NCBI RefSeq assembly: GCF_014203275.1
Contig: NZ_JACHIP010000001.1
Location: 62,001-126,000 of the forward strand
Source: Granulicella aggregans
GTDB lineage: Bacteria > Acidobacteriota > Terriglobia > Terriglobales > Acidobacteriaceae
Direction: 5' to 3'
Length of the DNA: 64,000 nt
A model generated the notes under the pieces. That model was given only the letters and a program-made list of their open reading frames with translations. It made no database searches and was not told the DNA's origin. Below are positions 1 through 9,173 of this stretch, piece after piece (position 1 is the first letter of the stretch; each line of letters starts with the position of its first letter). The translations under genes and the position numbers were made by a program.

Positions 1-22
1 GCCTCAACGACATCGAGATCAT

Positions 23-1195
23 TCACACCGCAACCCGCAGCAACTCACCAAAGACCTCATTGGAGATCATCCGCCCCCGTTCGCTCAACATCACCCGCGC
101 TCCATGCTGCTGGAGCAATCCATCCTTTGCGAGCTCCCCAGCCATACCCGCAAACGTTTCGACCCGGCCACTTCCGAACTCAGCCTTCAGATCATCCAGG
201 CTGACGCCCACATTCCTTCGCAGACCCAGAAATAGCGCCTCCTCAAACGCGCCGTCCTCATCCACTTCGGTCACCTCGCGCTCCGCTCCCACCGCATACG
301 CCTCCAGCGAATCCGCATTGGCGAGCCGTACTGCGCCCTCACCCCGCCGCAGCATAGAGTGCGCATCTACCCCAAACCCCAGATACGGCGCTCGCTGCCA
401 GTACTTCAAGTTGTGCCGCGAAGCGTGACCATCCCTCGCAAAGTTCGAGATCTCGTACTGCTCCAATCTCGCCTCGCCGAAACGCTCGATCGCCCACGCA
501 TAAAACTCCGTCATCGCCTCATCGCTAGGCACCGTCATTGCCTGGTACCGAGGCCCGCCCGCGATCAACTCCTTGCCCAGCCGCGACTCCTCATCGACTT
601 CCAGCATGTAGACGCTCGCGTGTGGAACTCCGGAGTCGATCACAGCATCGACTGATAACTCCCAGCTCGCCGCACTTTGCCGAGGCAGACCCGCAATCAA
701 ATCCAGGCTGATCTCAGAGATCCCCGCCGCCCGCACCCGCGCAATCTCCGCCCGACACTGCTCCGCCGTATGCAGCCTTCCCACAGCCGCAGCCTCTGCA
801 TCCACAAACGACTGCACCCCGAAGCTGACCCGGTTCACCCCTTGCCGGATCATCTCGTCCAGCGTCGCCTCGGACATCTGCCCCGGCGCGCACTCCACCG
901 TAACCTCGGAACCGGCCGCAATCGCAAACTCCCCGTGCAGAGCTGCGAAGATCCTCTGCAACTGGACCGGCTCAAGCAGGCTAGGCGTCCCACCGCCGAA
1001 GTAGATCGTATCGACCACACCCGGAAGCTCCGCCCTTAACTCGACAGCCCGTGCCCGAGCCGCCGCAATCTCAGCCACCAGCCCGTCAACATAGGCGTTC
1101 ATGCGCTCCAGCCCGAACGCCCCCGAAGCAAAGTTGCAGAACGTACACTTCGCCTTGCAGAACGGCACCGAGATATAGATTCCCAATGACTCCAT
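23..1195 (-). CDS. hemW: HemW-like radical SAM protein (coproporphyrinogen III oxidase-like)
   Basis: A 390-residue radical SAM protein. The N-terminus carries the CxxxCxxC cluster motif (C13, C17, C20, the last Cys following an aromatic residue) that binds the 4Fe-4S cluster and SAM; the GGGTPS motif near residue 68 and a C-terminal HemN-type domain place it with HemN/HemW. True HemN enzymes decarboxylate coproporphyrinogen III. HemW relatives, often annotated as oxidases, are heme-binding proteins thought to deliver heme to apoproteins. Length (about 380-400) and the CxxxCxxC variant without the extra HemN N-terminal segment favour HemW. It is divergent from the phosphatase gene to its right. 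The choice between HemW and an active oxidase rests on family knowledge, not on a diagnostic residue. Confidence 0.87.
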   Translation of the reverse strand: MESLGIYISVPFCKAKCTFCNFASGAFGLERMNAYVDGLVAEIAAARARAVELRAELPGVVDTIYFGGGTPSLLEPVQLQRIFAALHGEFAIAAGSEVTVECAPGQMSEATLDEMIRQGVNRVSFGVQSFVDAEAAAVGRLHTAEQCRAEIARVRAAGISEISLDLIAGLPRQSAASWELSVDAVIDSGVPHASVYMLEVDEESRLGKELIAGGPRYQAMTVPSDEAMTEFYAWAIERFGEARLEQYEISNFARDGHASRHNLKYWQRAPYLGFGVDAHSMLRRGEGAVRLANADSLEAYAVGAEREVTEVDEDGAFEEALFLGLRRNVGVSLDDLKAEFGSGRVETFAGMAGELAKDGLLQQHGARVMLSERGRMISNEVFGELLRVAV

Positions 1196-1309
1196 GAACG
1201 AAACGGCCTCGCTTTAGATTCTTTCACGCAAGCGCCGCCCACGCACCACCGCAGCCCCCCACCGCAGACTCATCCACCGCAGCCCGAGTAGTATCATCGC
1301 ATCTAATCG

Positions 1310-3187
1310 ATGGCCATCTCTTCCAAACCGCGTTCCACCGCAGCCGGGGCAGACCCGATCACGCCCCACGACCGCTTCGAAGGTGACTACCGTCCCGCAT
1401 CGGCAATCGAGTCCGGCGCTGAGCCCTTGGCGAACGTCTCCGCCCGCCTCGAACCCCTCCAGATCGACTTCCTCCTCCGTCTCGCTGACGCCCTCAACAC
1501 CACGCTCGACCTCAACACCCTGATGCACCGTGTCGCCGACCTCGTCCGCGCCGTCATCGACTACCGCATCTTCGCCATCCTTCTTCTGAACGACAAAACA
1601 AATGAACTCCGCATGCGCTTCCAGACCGGCCACACCCCCGAGGCCGAACGCATGCGCATCAAGATCGGCCACGGCATCGTCGGTCAGGCCGCCCTGCAGC
1701 GCAAGTCCATGCTCATCGACGACGTGAAGAAGGACGAGAACTACATCAACATCCACGATCAGGTGCTCTCCGAGCTTGCCGTCCCGCTCATCGTCAAAAA
1801 CAAGGTCATCGGCGTCATTGACATCCAGTCCGAACACGCCGCATTCTTCACCCAGGAACACCGCCGCCTGCTTGAGCTCACCGCCTCCCGCATGGGCGTC
1901 GCCATCGAGAACGCCCGGCTCTACACCCGCGTCTCCCGCCAGGCGCAGACCCTCACCGTCCTCGCCGAGATCTCCCGCGAGATCTCCAGCATCCTCGACC
2001 TCGATGACCTCCTAGAGCGCGTCGGCCAAGTCCTCAAGCGCGTCGTCGACTTCCAGATGTTCTCCATTCTCCTCTGGGACGAGCGCACCCAACACTTCGA
2101 GCATCGCTTCAGCTCCCGCTACGGCGAACGCGTGATCCGTGAACGCGCCGTGCCTCTCGGCTACGGCATCATCGGCACCGCAGCGGAGACCCGCCAGCCC
2201 GTGCTCGCTCCCGATGTTCGCAAAGACCCTCACTACATCGCCGTGAACCGTGAGACTCGTTCAGAGCTTGCGGTTCCCTTGATCTACAAAGGCAACGTTA
2301 TCGGCGTCATCGACCTCGAACACACCCGGGTCAACTACTTCAACGAAGACCATCAGCGCACTCTTGCAACCCTTGCCGCGCAGCTTAGCGTGAGCATCGT
2401 CAACGCTCGGCTTTACCAGCGCATCTCCGAAGAAGAGCAGCGCATGGAGCGCGATCTCGAGATGGCCCGCGAGGTCCAGCTTCGCCTGCTGCCTTCGGAG
2501 CCGCCGCAACCCGCCCACGCCGAGATTGCCGCGAAGTTCCTCGCCGCCCGCTCCATCGGTGGCGACGTATACGACTTCCTCGACTACGGCCACGGTCGTA
2601 CCGCCCTCGCCATCGGCGACGTCTCGGGCAAGGCCGCGCCCGCTGCCCTCTACGCCGCTCTGGTCAGCGGAATCCTGCGGTCACTCGCGACAAGGCAACT
2701 ATCGCCTGGAAAGATGCTCGCAGCGCTCAACAATCAACTCCAAGAACGCAAACTCGACGCCCAGTACGTGACAATGCTCATGGCCGTGTGGGACGACGAG
2801 AACCAGACGCTCCAGATCGCCAACGCCGGCTCGGTCCAGCCCGTCTTCGTCACTAACACCAACTGCGACGACCCCGCCGACCGCGTCGTCAAGACCATCG
2901 AAGCCGAAGGCTTCCCGCTCGGCCTCTTTCCTGACGCGGAGTACGAAGAGTTCACCTTCTCCACCCAGCCCGGCGACATGATTGTCTTCTTCTCCGACGG
3001 CATCGTCGACGCCGAAAACGCAGAGCACGAGATGTTCGGCACCGAGCGCCTAGACCACGTTCTACAGCAGCAACCTTGCCCGACTGCTGCGTCCACCGTC
3101 GAAGCCATTCTGGATGCCGTCACCAAATTCCAGGCCGGGACAGACCACTTCGACGACGAGACGGTAGTCGTCCTCCGCGTCATCTAA
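1310..3187 (+). CDS. GAF-GAF-PP2C (SpoIIE/RsbU-type) serine phosphatase
   Basis: A 625-residue soluble protein with two tandem GAF domains (about residues 50-205 and 215-375), each containing the repeated SELAVPLI...VIGVIDI-type core, a coiled linker rich in Glu/Arg (about 375-395), and a C-terminal SpoIIE-like PP2C phosphatase (about 395-625). Metal-binding acidic positions are visible in GGDVYDF, AIGDVSGKG-like (GDVSGKAAP) and FFSDGIVDAEN. Such proteins dephosphorylate a STAS-domain anti-anti-sigma factor when the GAF sensors respond to a ligand or redox cue. The kinase/STAS pair that could be its partner lies about 6 kb downstream. No Shine-Dalgarno sequence is evident before the ATG. Confidence 0.9.
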   Translation: MAISSKPRSTAAGADPITPHDRFEGDYRPASAIESGAEPLANVSARLEPLQIDFLLRLADALNTTLDLNTLMHRVADLVRAVIDYRIFAILLLNDKTNELRMRFQTGHTPEAERMRIKIGHGIVGQAALQRKSMLIDDVKKDENYINIHDQVLSELAVPLIVKNKVIGVIDIQSEHAAFFTQEHRRLLELTASRMGVAIENARLYTRVSRQAQTLTVLAEISREISSILDLDDLLERVGQVLKRVVDFQMFSILLWDERTQHFEHRFSSRYGERVIRERAVPLGYGIIGTAAETRQPVLAPDVRKDPHYIAVNRETRSELAVPLIYKGNVIGVIDLEHTRVNYFNEDHQRTLATLAAQLSVSIVNARLYQRISEEEQRMERDLEMAREVQLRLLPSEPPQPAHAEIAAKFLAARSIGGDVYDFLDYGHGRTALAIGDVSGKAAPAALYAALVSGILRSLATRQLSPGKMLAALNNQLQERKLDAQYVTMLMAVWDDENQTLQIANAGSVQPVFVTNTNCDDPADRVVKTIEAEGFPLGLFPDAEYEEFTFSTQPGDMIVFFSDGIVDAENAEHEMFGTERLDHVLQQQPCPTAASTVEAILDAVTKFQAGTDHFDDETVVVLRVI

Positions 3188-3193
3188 CGCCGA

Positions 3194-4444
3194 CTAGCCG
3201 ACGAGCTGGTTCCACACCAGCACCAGTGACATCGCAATCACGATCCCCGCCGTCCCCCAAGCCACCACATTGAACCACCGCGAGTTCGTATACTTCCCCA
3301 TCAGTTCATGCTTGTTGATCAGCCGCAGCATGAAGATCATGATCAGTGGCAGCAGCACGCCGTTCAGCACCTGCGACAGCACGGCCACCTGGTACATCGG
3401 GAAGTTTGGGATTAACACCGTCGCTGCTCCCAACACGATCAGCAGCGTGTAGAACCAGTAGAAGAACGGTGCCTCGCCAAAGCTCTTATCGACGCCATGT
3501 TCAAACCCCAATCCTTCGCAGACTGTGTAGGCGGTCGACAGCGGCAGGATCGAAGCCGCAAACAGTGACGCATTGAACAGCCCCGCCGCGAATAGGATGA
3601 AGGCGTACTGTCCAGCCAGCGGCTTCATCGCCTCCGCCGCCACCGAAGCGTCGCTGATATTCCGTATCCCATGCGTATACAGCGTCGCCGCGCACGCCAC
3701 CACGATGAACCACGCCACGATGTCCGTGAACACTGACCCGACGATCACATCCAGCCTCGATGCCTTGTACTGCTTGATCGTCACGCCCTTCTCCACGATC
3801 GAAGACTGCAGGTAGAACTGCATCCACGGAGTAATCGTGGTGCCAATCACACCCAGCGTCATGTACAGATACGTCTTGTCCTTCCACGCGCTCACGGGCG
3901 GCATCTTCACGGTCTCGGTCAGCGCCAGATGCCAGTCCGGTCCGCTCAGCACGCCCGTCACGATGTAGGCGATGTAGAAGACGCTCGCCGCCAGGAAGAC
4001 CTTCTCCACGCTCTTGTAGTCGCCCTTCACCACCAGGGCCCACACGATGACCGCGCAGATCGGCACGCTCAGATACTTGCTGATGTGGAACAACTGCATG
4101 CTGCCCGCAATGCCGATAAACTCCGTCACCACGTTGCCGAAGTTCACCAACACCAGCAGGATCATCATGCCGAAGGTGATCCGCAGCCCGAACTCCTCGC
4201 GGATCAGATCGCTAAGGCCCTTGCCCGTCACCACGCCCATCCGGGCGCACATCTCCTGCACCACGATCAGCGCCAGCGTGATCGGAATCATCGTCCACAG
4301 CAGCGTGTAGCCGTACTGCGCACCCGCCTGCGAGTACGTAAGAATTCCGCCCGAATCGTTGTCTACGTTCGCGGTAATGAATCCCGGCCCCAGCACCGCA
4401 AGAAAGAGAAAGATGCGCGTCCGCCACTGCCGCCAGAACGTCAT
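3194..4444 (-). CDS. NRAMP (SLC11)-family divalent metal transporter with non-canonical metal site
   Basis: A 416-residue inner-membrane carrier with about 11 hydrophobic helices and the overall NRAMP fold (GPGFITANVD in helix 1; GTTITPWMQF in helix 6). In classical Mn/Fe transporters helix 1 has DPGN and helix 6 has MPH, whose Met selects transition metals. Here the corresponding stretches read DNDSGG and TPWMQ, so the canonical motifs are altered. NRAMP-related Mg transporters are known to have an altered site, so Mg or another divalent ion is possible, and the MgtE-N/CBS gene upstream fits that; this is inference. The start ATG overlaps the stop of a 23-codon upstream ORF (ATGA), with only a weak ribosome site of its own. 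Convergent with the phosphatase gene, 6 bp away. Confidence 0.9.
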   Translation of the reverse strand: MTFWRQWRTRIFLFLAVLGPGFITANVDNDSGGILTYSQAGAQYGYTLLWTMIPITLALIVVQEMCARMGVVTGKGLSDLIREEFGLRITFGMMILLVLVNFGNVVTEFIGIAGSMQLFHISKYLSVPICAVIVWALVVKGDYKSVEKVFLAASVFYIAYIVTGVLSGPDWHLALTETVKMPPVSAWKDKTYLYMTLGVIGTTITPWMQFYLQSSIVEKGVTIKQYKASRLDVIVGSVFTDIVAWFIVVACAATLYTHGIRNISDASVAAEAMKPLAGQYAFILFAAGLFNASLFAASILPLSTAYTVCEGLGFEHGVDKSFGEAPFFYWFYTLLIVLGAATVLIPNFPMYQVAVLSQVLNGVLLPLIMIFMLRLINKHELMGKYTNSRWFNVVAWGTAGIVIAMSLVLVWNQLVG

Positions 4445-4512
4445 AGCCGCGCCTCAGCGAGCAGGCAGGCATCAACGATCTTCGAAACTGCATAAAGCAC
4501 GCGACCGATCAT
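4441..4512 (-). CDS. 23-codon upstream ORF overlapping the NRAMP start
   Basis: A short ORF (MIGRVLYAVSKIVDAC... ending EARL) directly after a very strong purine-rich ribosome site. Its TGA overlaps the ATG of the NRAMP gene in the classical ATGA arrangement. The carrier's own upstream sequence has only a weak GAGG, so translation of the transporter probably depends on ribosomes finishing this leader. The peptide has no recognised domain; it is weakly amphipathic and contains one Cys. It may be a true micro-protein, a leader peptide sensing metal or translation status, or merely a coupling device. Supported by the ribosome site and overlap only. Confidence 0.55.
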   Translation of the reverse strand: MIGRVLYAVSKIVDACLLAEARL

Positions 4513-4515
4513 CGG

Positions 4516-4530
4516 CCCTCCTCCTTCTCC
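4516..4530 (-). promoter_or_regulatory. Unusually strong Shine-Dalgarno tract for the NRAMP leader ORF
   Basis: The minus strand reads GGAGAAGGAGGAGGG, ending three bases before the ATG of the 23-codon leader ORF. It contains overlapping GGAG and GGAGG cores. It decides that the leader, not the transporter start 68 bases further on, is the primary ribosome entry point. Confidence 0.7.
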
Positions 4531-4625
4531 TGATTTTGTTTAGCGGGCAAGCCTTGCGCGCAGGCGCAGACCAAAGCCGGACAGCGCCGCCTATGTAGGT
4601 TAGCTCACGGCAGCAACGGGTGACT

Positions 4626-5681
4626 TCAACGCGCCGCAGCTTTCACATCGGGTATCGTTGCCGCCACCCGCTCCAGAATCAACTGCATCTGTCGATCGTT
4701 GTAATATCCGTCCCTCTCCGCCCGAACCCTACCTGCAGCCGCAATCCGCCGCCGCGCAGCCTCATCCGGCAGGTATCGCCGAATCTTCGCGACAAGCTCT
4801 TCATATCCGGTGAAGAAGACCGCCTCTTCATCCTCAACGAAGCGCTGCATATGCCCCTCCGACCGCTCGGCGAGCAAAAATCCCCCACTGCCAGCAATTT
4901 CGAAGCTCTTATGCACGAACTCGTCCTGATTGGAGTGCGTCAGAAAGCTCAGGTTGATCTTCGACTTCCAGATCGCCTCGCGATACGCATTGCGGTACAA
5001 CTCCCCATGTCGGAATATCCCCGCGAACGCCTCCGCGTCGAACGCTCGCCGCCAGGCCCTCTCATTCCCCGATACCGTCACGGCGAAACCGGCCTCTCTC
5101 CACAACCGAGTCAGCGTCTCAGCCCGGTCGTCATAGGGCGTCCCAATAAATGAGACCTCGCGATCGCAATCTTTATCGCTCCATTCAGCCGGCGGCGGAA
5201 AGTTGAGCGTCGGCTCGTACGCCGTCTGAATCTTGATCACATCCCGCGCACCCCGCGCCTTGTAGTCCGAAATGTTCTTGTCCCGCTGTACAACATGTAG
5301 GTCGTAGAACGGGATGTCCTTCATGTACAGCCGCCAGCCCGGATCCTGCCTCGTCCCAAATGGGTTGTCGATCATGTAACTGACCGTCGCGATGCCCATT
5401 GCCCGCAGCTTCTTCAGCGTTGACGGTCGAATCCAGAGCATCTTGTCGCCCCAGAAGATATCCGGCCGTTCTGTCTCCGCCAACCGCAAGACATCCGCAT
5501 TGAGGCGATCCACTCCCGGTCCCACACTCAGCCGAAAGAGTACCTTCCGCAGCACCGGATTCTTTGCTTCAAATCCGGCGAACGCCAGCGGCACCACCGT
5601 ATGTTCCAGTCGCTCCAACGCCCACAACCGATGCAACGCCGTATCGTTTTCCGTCAGCGTCCCTGCATACAAAATCTTCAT
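4626..5681 (-). CDS. CgeB-like family glycosyltransferase
   Basis: A protein of about 351 residues beginning MKILYAGTL, a beta strand and loop typical of GT-B glycosyltransferases. The middle (DREVSFIGTPYDDRAETL) and C-terminal part (SFEIAGSGGFLLAERSEGH, then EDEEAVFFTGYEELVAKI) match the CgeB / spore-protein YkvP-like glycosyltransferase pattern, in which the Glu of the FEIAGSG stretch contacts the nucleotide sugar. The acceptor is unknown; relatives act on cell-surface or spore polysaccharides. No signal peptide or membrane helix, so cytosolic. A TTG two codons upstream has better spacing from GAAGGA, but the ATG gives the usual family N-terminus. Same strand as the NRAMP gene, 114 bp upstream of its leader ORF. 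Confidence 0.75.
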   Translation of the reverse strand: MKILYAGTLTENDTALHRLWALERLEHTVVPLAFAGFEAKNPVLRKVLFRLSVGPGVDRLNADVLRLAETERPDIFWGDKMLWIRPSTLKKLRAMGIATVSYMIDNPFGTRQDPGWRLYMKDIPFYDLHVVQRDKNISDYKARGARDVIKIQTAYEPTLNFPPPAEWSDKDCDREVSFIGTPYDDRAETLTRLWREAGFAVTVSGNERAWRRAFDAEAFAGIFRHGELYRNAYREAIWKSKINLSFLTHSNQDEFVHKSFEIAGSGGFLLAERSEGHMQRFVEDEEAVFFTGYEELVAKIRRYLPDEAARRRIAAAGRVRAERDGYYNDRQMQLILERVAATIPDVKAAAR

Positions 5682-5700
5682 TCCCAAATCGCATCATCCT

Positions 5701-5743
5701 TCAGCGCCAAAACCTTGTCATTTTTCAGCCACAAACCTTGTCA
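5701..5743. repeat. Short tandem duplication, about 24-bp period
   Basis: Two copies of a TCAGCSMMAAACCTTGTCA-like unit lie head to tail in the gap between the glycosyltransferase and the PRC/CBS gene, followed by a TCCTTCGCGCAGCGGAGGA imperfect palindrome. This may be a small dispersed intergenic repeat; only one locus is seen in the window. Confidence 0.4.
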
Positions 5744-5802
5744 TCCTTCGCGCAGCGGAGGATCTGCTTTTGCTTCTGCCGTTGCCTGTTCCATCCTTCG
5801 CC

Positions 5803-7077
5803 CTACCGCTCCCGCAGCTGCGCAATCACATGCTCGGCCAGAATCACGCCCACCATCTTCTTTTCTTTGTCCACCACCGGCAGCGAGCGCAGGTTGTACT
5901 TATCGAATAGCTCCGCCACCTTCTTAGCCCGCTCGTCCACATGAGCCGTCACCAGATGCCCGGTTGTCAGCGTCGCCAGCTCCACGTCGCCGCCAGTCAG
6001 GACCAGCTTCACCAGCGGAACAATCCCATGTAGCTTCTCGTCCTCGCCTAGCAGGTAGATGTCTGTCAGCGTCTCGACATCGCCCTCATACTCCTGCAGC
6101 GCCGCAATCGCATTGGCCACGGTCGCTCCCGGCCCCAGTGCGACGTAGTCCGTCGTCATCCGCCCGGCAGCCGAGTCCGCCGAGAACTCCAGCAAATCCT
6201 CGACCTCCTGCCGTTCCTCCGGATCCATCTCTTCGAGGATCGCGTCCGACCGCTCCTCCGTAAGCTCAGAAAGCAGATCCGCCGCCGCACCAGGATCCAT
6301 CTCCTCAACGATCCCAGCCACACTCTCGGAGTCCAGGTCCGCGATCAGGAGCTTCTGCATCTTCGGCTCAACTTCTTCCAAAGCCTCGGCAGCCACCTCT
6401 TCATCCAGGCTGTTGAATAGAGCCTGCCGCTCCGCCGGCGCCAGCTCCTCCAGGATCTCGGCAATGTCTGCGGGATGCATCCGCGACAGCCGCTCCTGCT
6501 CAATCTTCAGTTTCACCCGCCGCCCCGGATCGCGGTCGATCAGGTCTACGAACTCCCATGGGATTACGCTCGACTTCACCCGGCACGCCAACCCATCTAC
6601 CGCGCTCGCCGGAAGCCCCTTGAGCAGTCTGCGAATGGCCCCGCGAACGCCGACTTCCACCTCTGCGATTCTCAGCTTGATTCCGCCTGAGCCGTCCTTC
6701 TCCGGCTCCCACACCAGGTCGACATCGTTCACCCGCACGACCTTATGCCCATGCACGTCGATAATCTGCTGATCCAGAAGATCGCGCTCCAGCAGAAGAA
6801 ACTCGTCATCTCCCGGCACCAGAAGCGATGCGGCATCTCCCTTCAACTGCATCTCGCCCGTCTCCGTAAGATGGATCTCAGAGATCGGCAACAGCGAAGG
6901 CTTCGTTTTCCTTCCCGAACCCTGCAGCCGCACCAGCACGCCGCGAACGTGCCCCGAGTCTTCCATCGGACTCACGGCAAACTCGCTCACCCGACCCATC
7001 GTCGTACCGCGAGCGTCCATCACCGCCGCTCCCATAAGCGTCGCAACACTCGTCCGGATATTCGCGTTCATCGTCAT
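5803..7077 (-). CDS. PRC-barrel / MgtE N-terminal / CBS-pair regulatory protein
   Basis: A 424-residue soluble protein with no membrane helix. Residues about 1-200 hold two PRC-barrel-like beta modules; residues about 200-305 are the acidic superhelical MgtE N-domain (repeats of ADIAEILEEL, LLSELTEERSDAIL, LEEMDPEERQ); residues about 305-424 are a CBS pair (LTDIYLLGEDEKLHGIVPL and NLRSLPVVDKEKKMVGVI). In MgtE these cytosolic domains sense Mg and gate the channel, but here the channel domain is absent. It probably regulates a separate transporter, and the NRAMP-family carrier on the same strand is the obvious candidate. It starts 35 bp after the M13 peptidase gene, so it may share its transcript. 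Confidence 0.85.
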   Translation of the reverse strand: MTMNANIRTSVATLMGAAVMDARGTTMGRVSEFAVSPMEDSGHVRGVLVRLQGSGRKTKPSLLPISEIHLTETGEMQLKGDAASLLVPGDDEFLLLERDLLDQQIIDVHGHKVVRVNDVDLVWEPEKDGSGGIKLRIAEVEVGVRGAIRRLLKGLPASAVDGLACRVKSSVIPWEFVDLIDRDPGRRVKLKIEQERLSRMHPADIAEILEELAPAERQALFNSLDEEVAAEALEEVEPKMQKLLIADLDSESVAGIVEEMDPGAAADLLSELTEERSDAILEEMDPEERQEVEDLLEFSADSAAGRMTTDYVALGPGATVANAIAALQEYEGDVETLTDIYLLGEDEKLHGIVPLVKLVLTGGDVELATLTTGHLVTAHVDERAKKVAELFDKYNLRSLPVVDKEKKMVGVILAEHVIAQLRER

Positions 7078-7112
7078 GCGGTCTTATAACCTGGTCTTTC
7101 CTTCATGTACCG

Positions 7113-9173
7113 TTACCAGACCTTACAAGCCTTCGCCCGCACCATCGGCTGCCCAGCCTTACAGCTAAAGGCATTCGCAAACTCCGGCATATTCGACACC
7201 ACGCCATTGATCCGCGCAAATCCCGGTGAGTGAGGATCAGTCAGCGCCTGCACCCGCTGGTTCTCCGGCCGCGCGTTCTCGCAAGCCCACTGCGCCATAC
7301 CGACGAAGAACCTCTGGTCCGGCGTGAATCCGTCGACTGGCTTCAGCCTCTCCGTCTGGGTCGCCTTCTTCCACGCCATGTAGGCCAGCAGCGTCCCGCC
7401 GAGATCCGCGACATCTTCGCCGCTGGTCAGCTTGCTGTTGATGTGAATGTCATCGACAACGACGAAGCCTGCATACTCGTCCCGCACGCAGTTGATGCGC
7501 TCTTCGAAGTGGGTGGCATCGTCCTTCGTCCACCAGTCCTTCAAATTGCCCTTGTCATCGAACTGACGACCTTCATCATCGAAGCCGTGTGTCAGTTCGT
7601 GCCCGATCGTGGCTCCCGTGTTGCCATAGTTCGGAGCGTCGTCCAGCTTCGGGTCATACAACGGTGGCTGCAACACGCCTGCCGGAAAGTTGATGTCGTT
7701 CATCTGCGGATTGAAGTAAGCATTCACAGTCGGCGGAGTCATGCCCCACTCGTCACGGTCGACCGGCTTGCCCACCTTGGCCCACTGCCTAGCCCGCTCG
7801 AACTGCAGCGCCCGTTCTACGTCGCCAAAGTAGTCGTCTGGCTTCACCGTCAGCGAAGAATAATCGCGCCAGTGATCCGGATATCCAACCTTGTTCCGCA
7901 CCGCGTGCAGCTTGCGCAGCGCCTCTTTCTTCGTCGCGTCGCTCATCCAGTCGAGGTGTTCGATCTCCACCTGCATCTCGTCTTCGATCTGCCCGGTCAT
8001 CAGGACCGTCTTTGCCTTTGTGTCTGCGGTAAACGTCCGCGCCACAAACTCCTGTCCCAGCGCCTCCCCTAAATGGTTATCGACGCCATGAACGCACGTC
8101 TTCCAACGTGGAGGCTGCTCCTTTGCTCCACGCAGATAGCGGCGGTAGAAGTCGAAGTCTGCCGTCGCAAGGGGCTCCGACAGCGCAGGAGCGGCATTCG
8201 TCACGAGATGGAAGCGCAGGTACGCTTTCAGCGCATCGACTGGTTCGTTCGTCAGCTCGGCGTCGACCGCCTTCATGAACTCCGGTTGCGCAACGTTCAA
8301 GGTCGTTAGCCCCGGCGCTCCCTGAATCTCAAAGTATCGGGACCAGTCCACCACCGGATCGGCAGCGCTCAACTGGGCCACCGTCATCTTGTGAAATGTC
8401 TTATAAGGGTCGCGCAGCTCCACGTTCGTGAGCGATGCTTTGGCAAGCGCCGTCTCGATCTTCAGGATCGCATCGGCATCGCTTGCCGCCTTCTCCGGAG
8501 TTTCGCCGCTCAGAGTCAGCATCTGCGCCACATAGGCAACGTACTTTGTCCTGTTCTCGACGCTCTTCGGATCGGTCTTCAGGTAATAGTCACGGTCCGG
8601 CAGACCAAGCCCACCCGCGTTCACCTCGACCAGGATCTTGTTCGAATCATCAGGATCCTGATCCGGACCGGAGCGAAAGAAGTAGTTCCCGGACGACAGA
8701 TGCTGCAACCGGGACAGCACCGCAATCACCGCAGCCCGGTCCGGAAGCGCCGCCAGCCTCGCCATCCCCGCCGCAATCGGCGCGTCGCCCCGCTTGTCGA
8801 TCGCCGCCGTGTCCATGCACGCGTTGAAGAAGTCGCCAATCTTCTGCTGGACTGGCGTCCGCTGCTTCATCGCTGCGTCTTCTTTCAGGATTCCCCAGAG
8901 AAACTGGGTATTCTCATCACCCAGCTTGGCGTAGACGCTCCAGCCAGACTGGTCCGCCGGAATCGGATTGTTCTTCTGCCAACCGCCACACGAGAACTTG
9001 TAAAAATCCGCACACGGGTCGACACTGCGATCAAGATTCGTTAGGTCGAGACTCGGAGAATAGGGCATCGCCGTCAGCGGCTGCGCCTCTGTCTTTTGCT
9101 GGCTCCAGCCGCTTGCAACACACCCCGTCAGAATCGCAGCCGACAGAGCTACCCCTTTGAAGAAACCAAACAT
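7113..9173 (-). CDS. M13-family (neprilysin-like) zinc metallopeptidase
   Basis: A 686-residue secreted peptidase. The N-terminus is a signal sequence with a lipobox-like LTGC near residue 18, so it may be a lipoprotein. The mature part starts with the family hallmark SVDPCADFYKFSCGGW; zinc ligands lie in HELTH (within IGHELTHGFDDEGR) and in the downstream GEDVADLGG (third ligand Glu and its Asp partner). It ends with CKVW, the usual M13 C-terminus (C-x-V/L-W). It cleaves oligopeptides in the periplasm or at the cell surface. Length is normal for the family. The PRC/MgtE-N/CBS gene follows closely on the same strand. Confidence 0.93.
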   Translation of the reverse strand: MFGFFKGVALSAAILTGCVASGWSQQKTEAQPLTAMPYSPSLDLTNLDRSVDPCADFYKFSCGGWQKNNPIPADQSGWSVYAKLGDENTQFLWGILKEDAAMKQRTPVQQKIGDFFNACMDTAAIDKRGDAPIAAGMARLAALPDRAAVIAVLSRLQHLSSGNYFFRSGPDQDPDDSNKILVEVNAGGLGLPDRDYYLKTDPKSVENRTKYVAYVAQMLTLSGETPEKAASDADAILKIETALAKASLTNVELRDPYKTFHKMTVAQLSAADPVVDWSRYFEIQGAPGLTTLNVAQPEFMKAVDAELTNEPVDALKAYLRFHLVTNAAPALSEPLATADFDFYRRYLRGAKEQPPRWKTCVHGVDNHLGEALGQEFVARTFTADTKAKTVLMTGQIEDEMQVEIEHLDWMSDATKKEALRKLHAVRNKVGYPDHWRDYSSLTVKPDDYFGDVERALQFERARQWAKVGKPVDRDEWGMTPPTVNAYFNPQMNDINFPAGVLQPPLYDPKLDDAPNYGNTGATIGHELTHGFDDEGRQFDDKGNLKDWWTKDDATHFEERINCVRDEYAGFVVVDDIHINSKLTSGEDVADLGGTLLAYMAWKKATQTERLKPVDGFTPDQRFFVGMAQWACENARPENQRVQALTDPHSPGFARINGVVSNMPEFANAFSCKAGQPMVRAKACKVW

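Noticed and set aside
3929..4495. 188-codon His-rich plus-strand frame opposite the NRAMP gene
   Set aside because: His/Arg-rich low-complexity product typical of antisense translation of membrane-protein codons; no ribosome site.
4513..4625. Possible manganese (yybP-ykoY) or magnesium riboswitch upstream of the transporter
   Set aside because: The leader does not show the conserved cores of these riboswitches, and only a ribosome site plus leader ORF can be supported.
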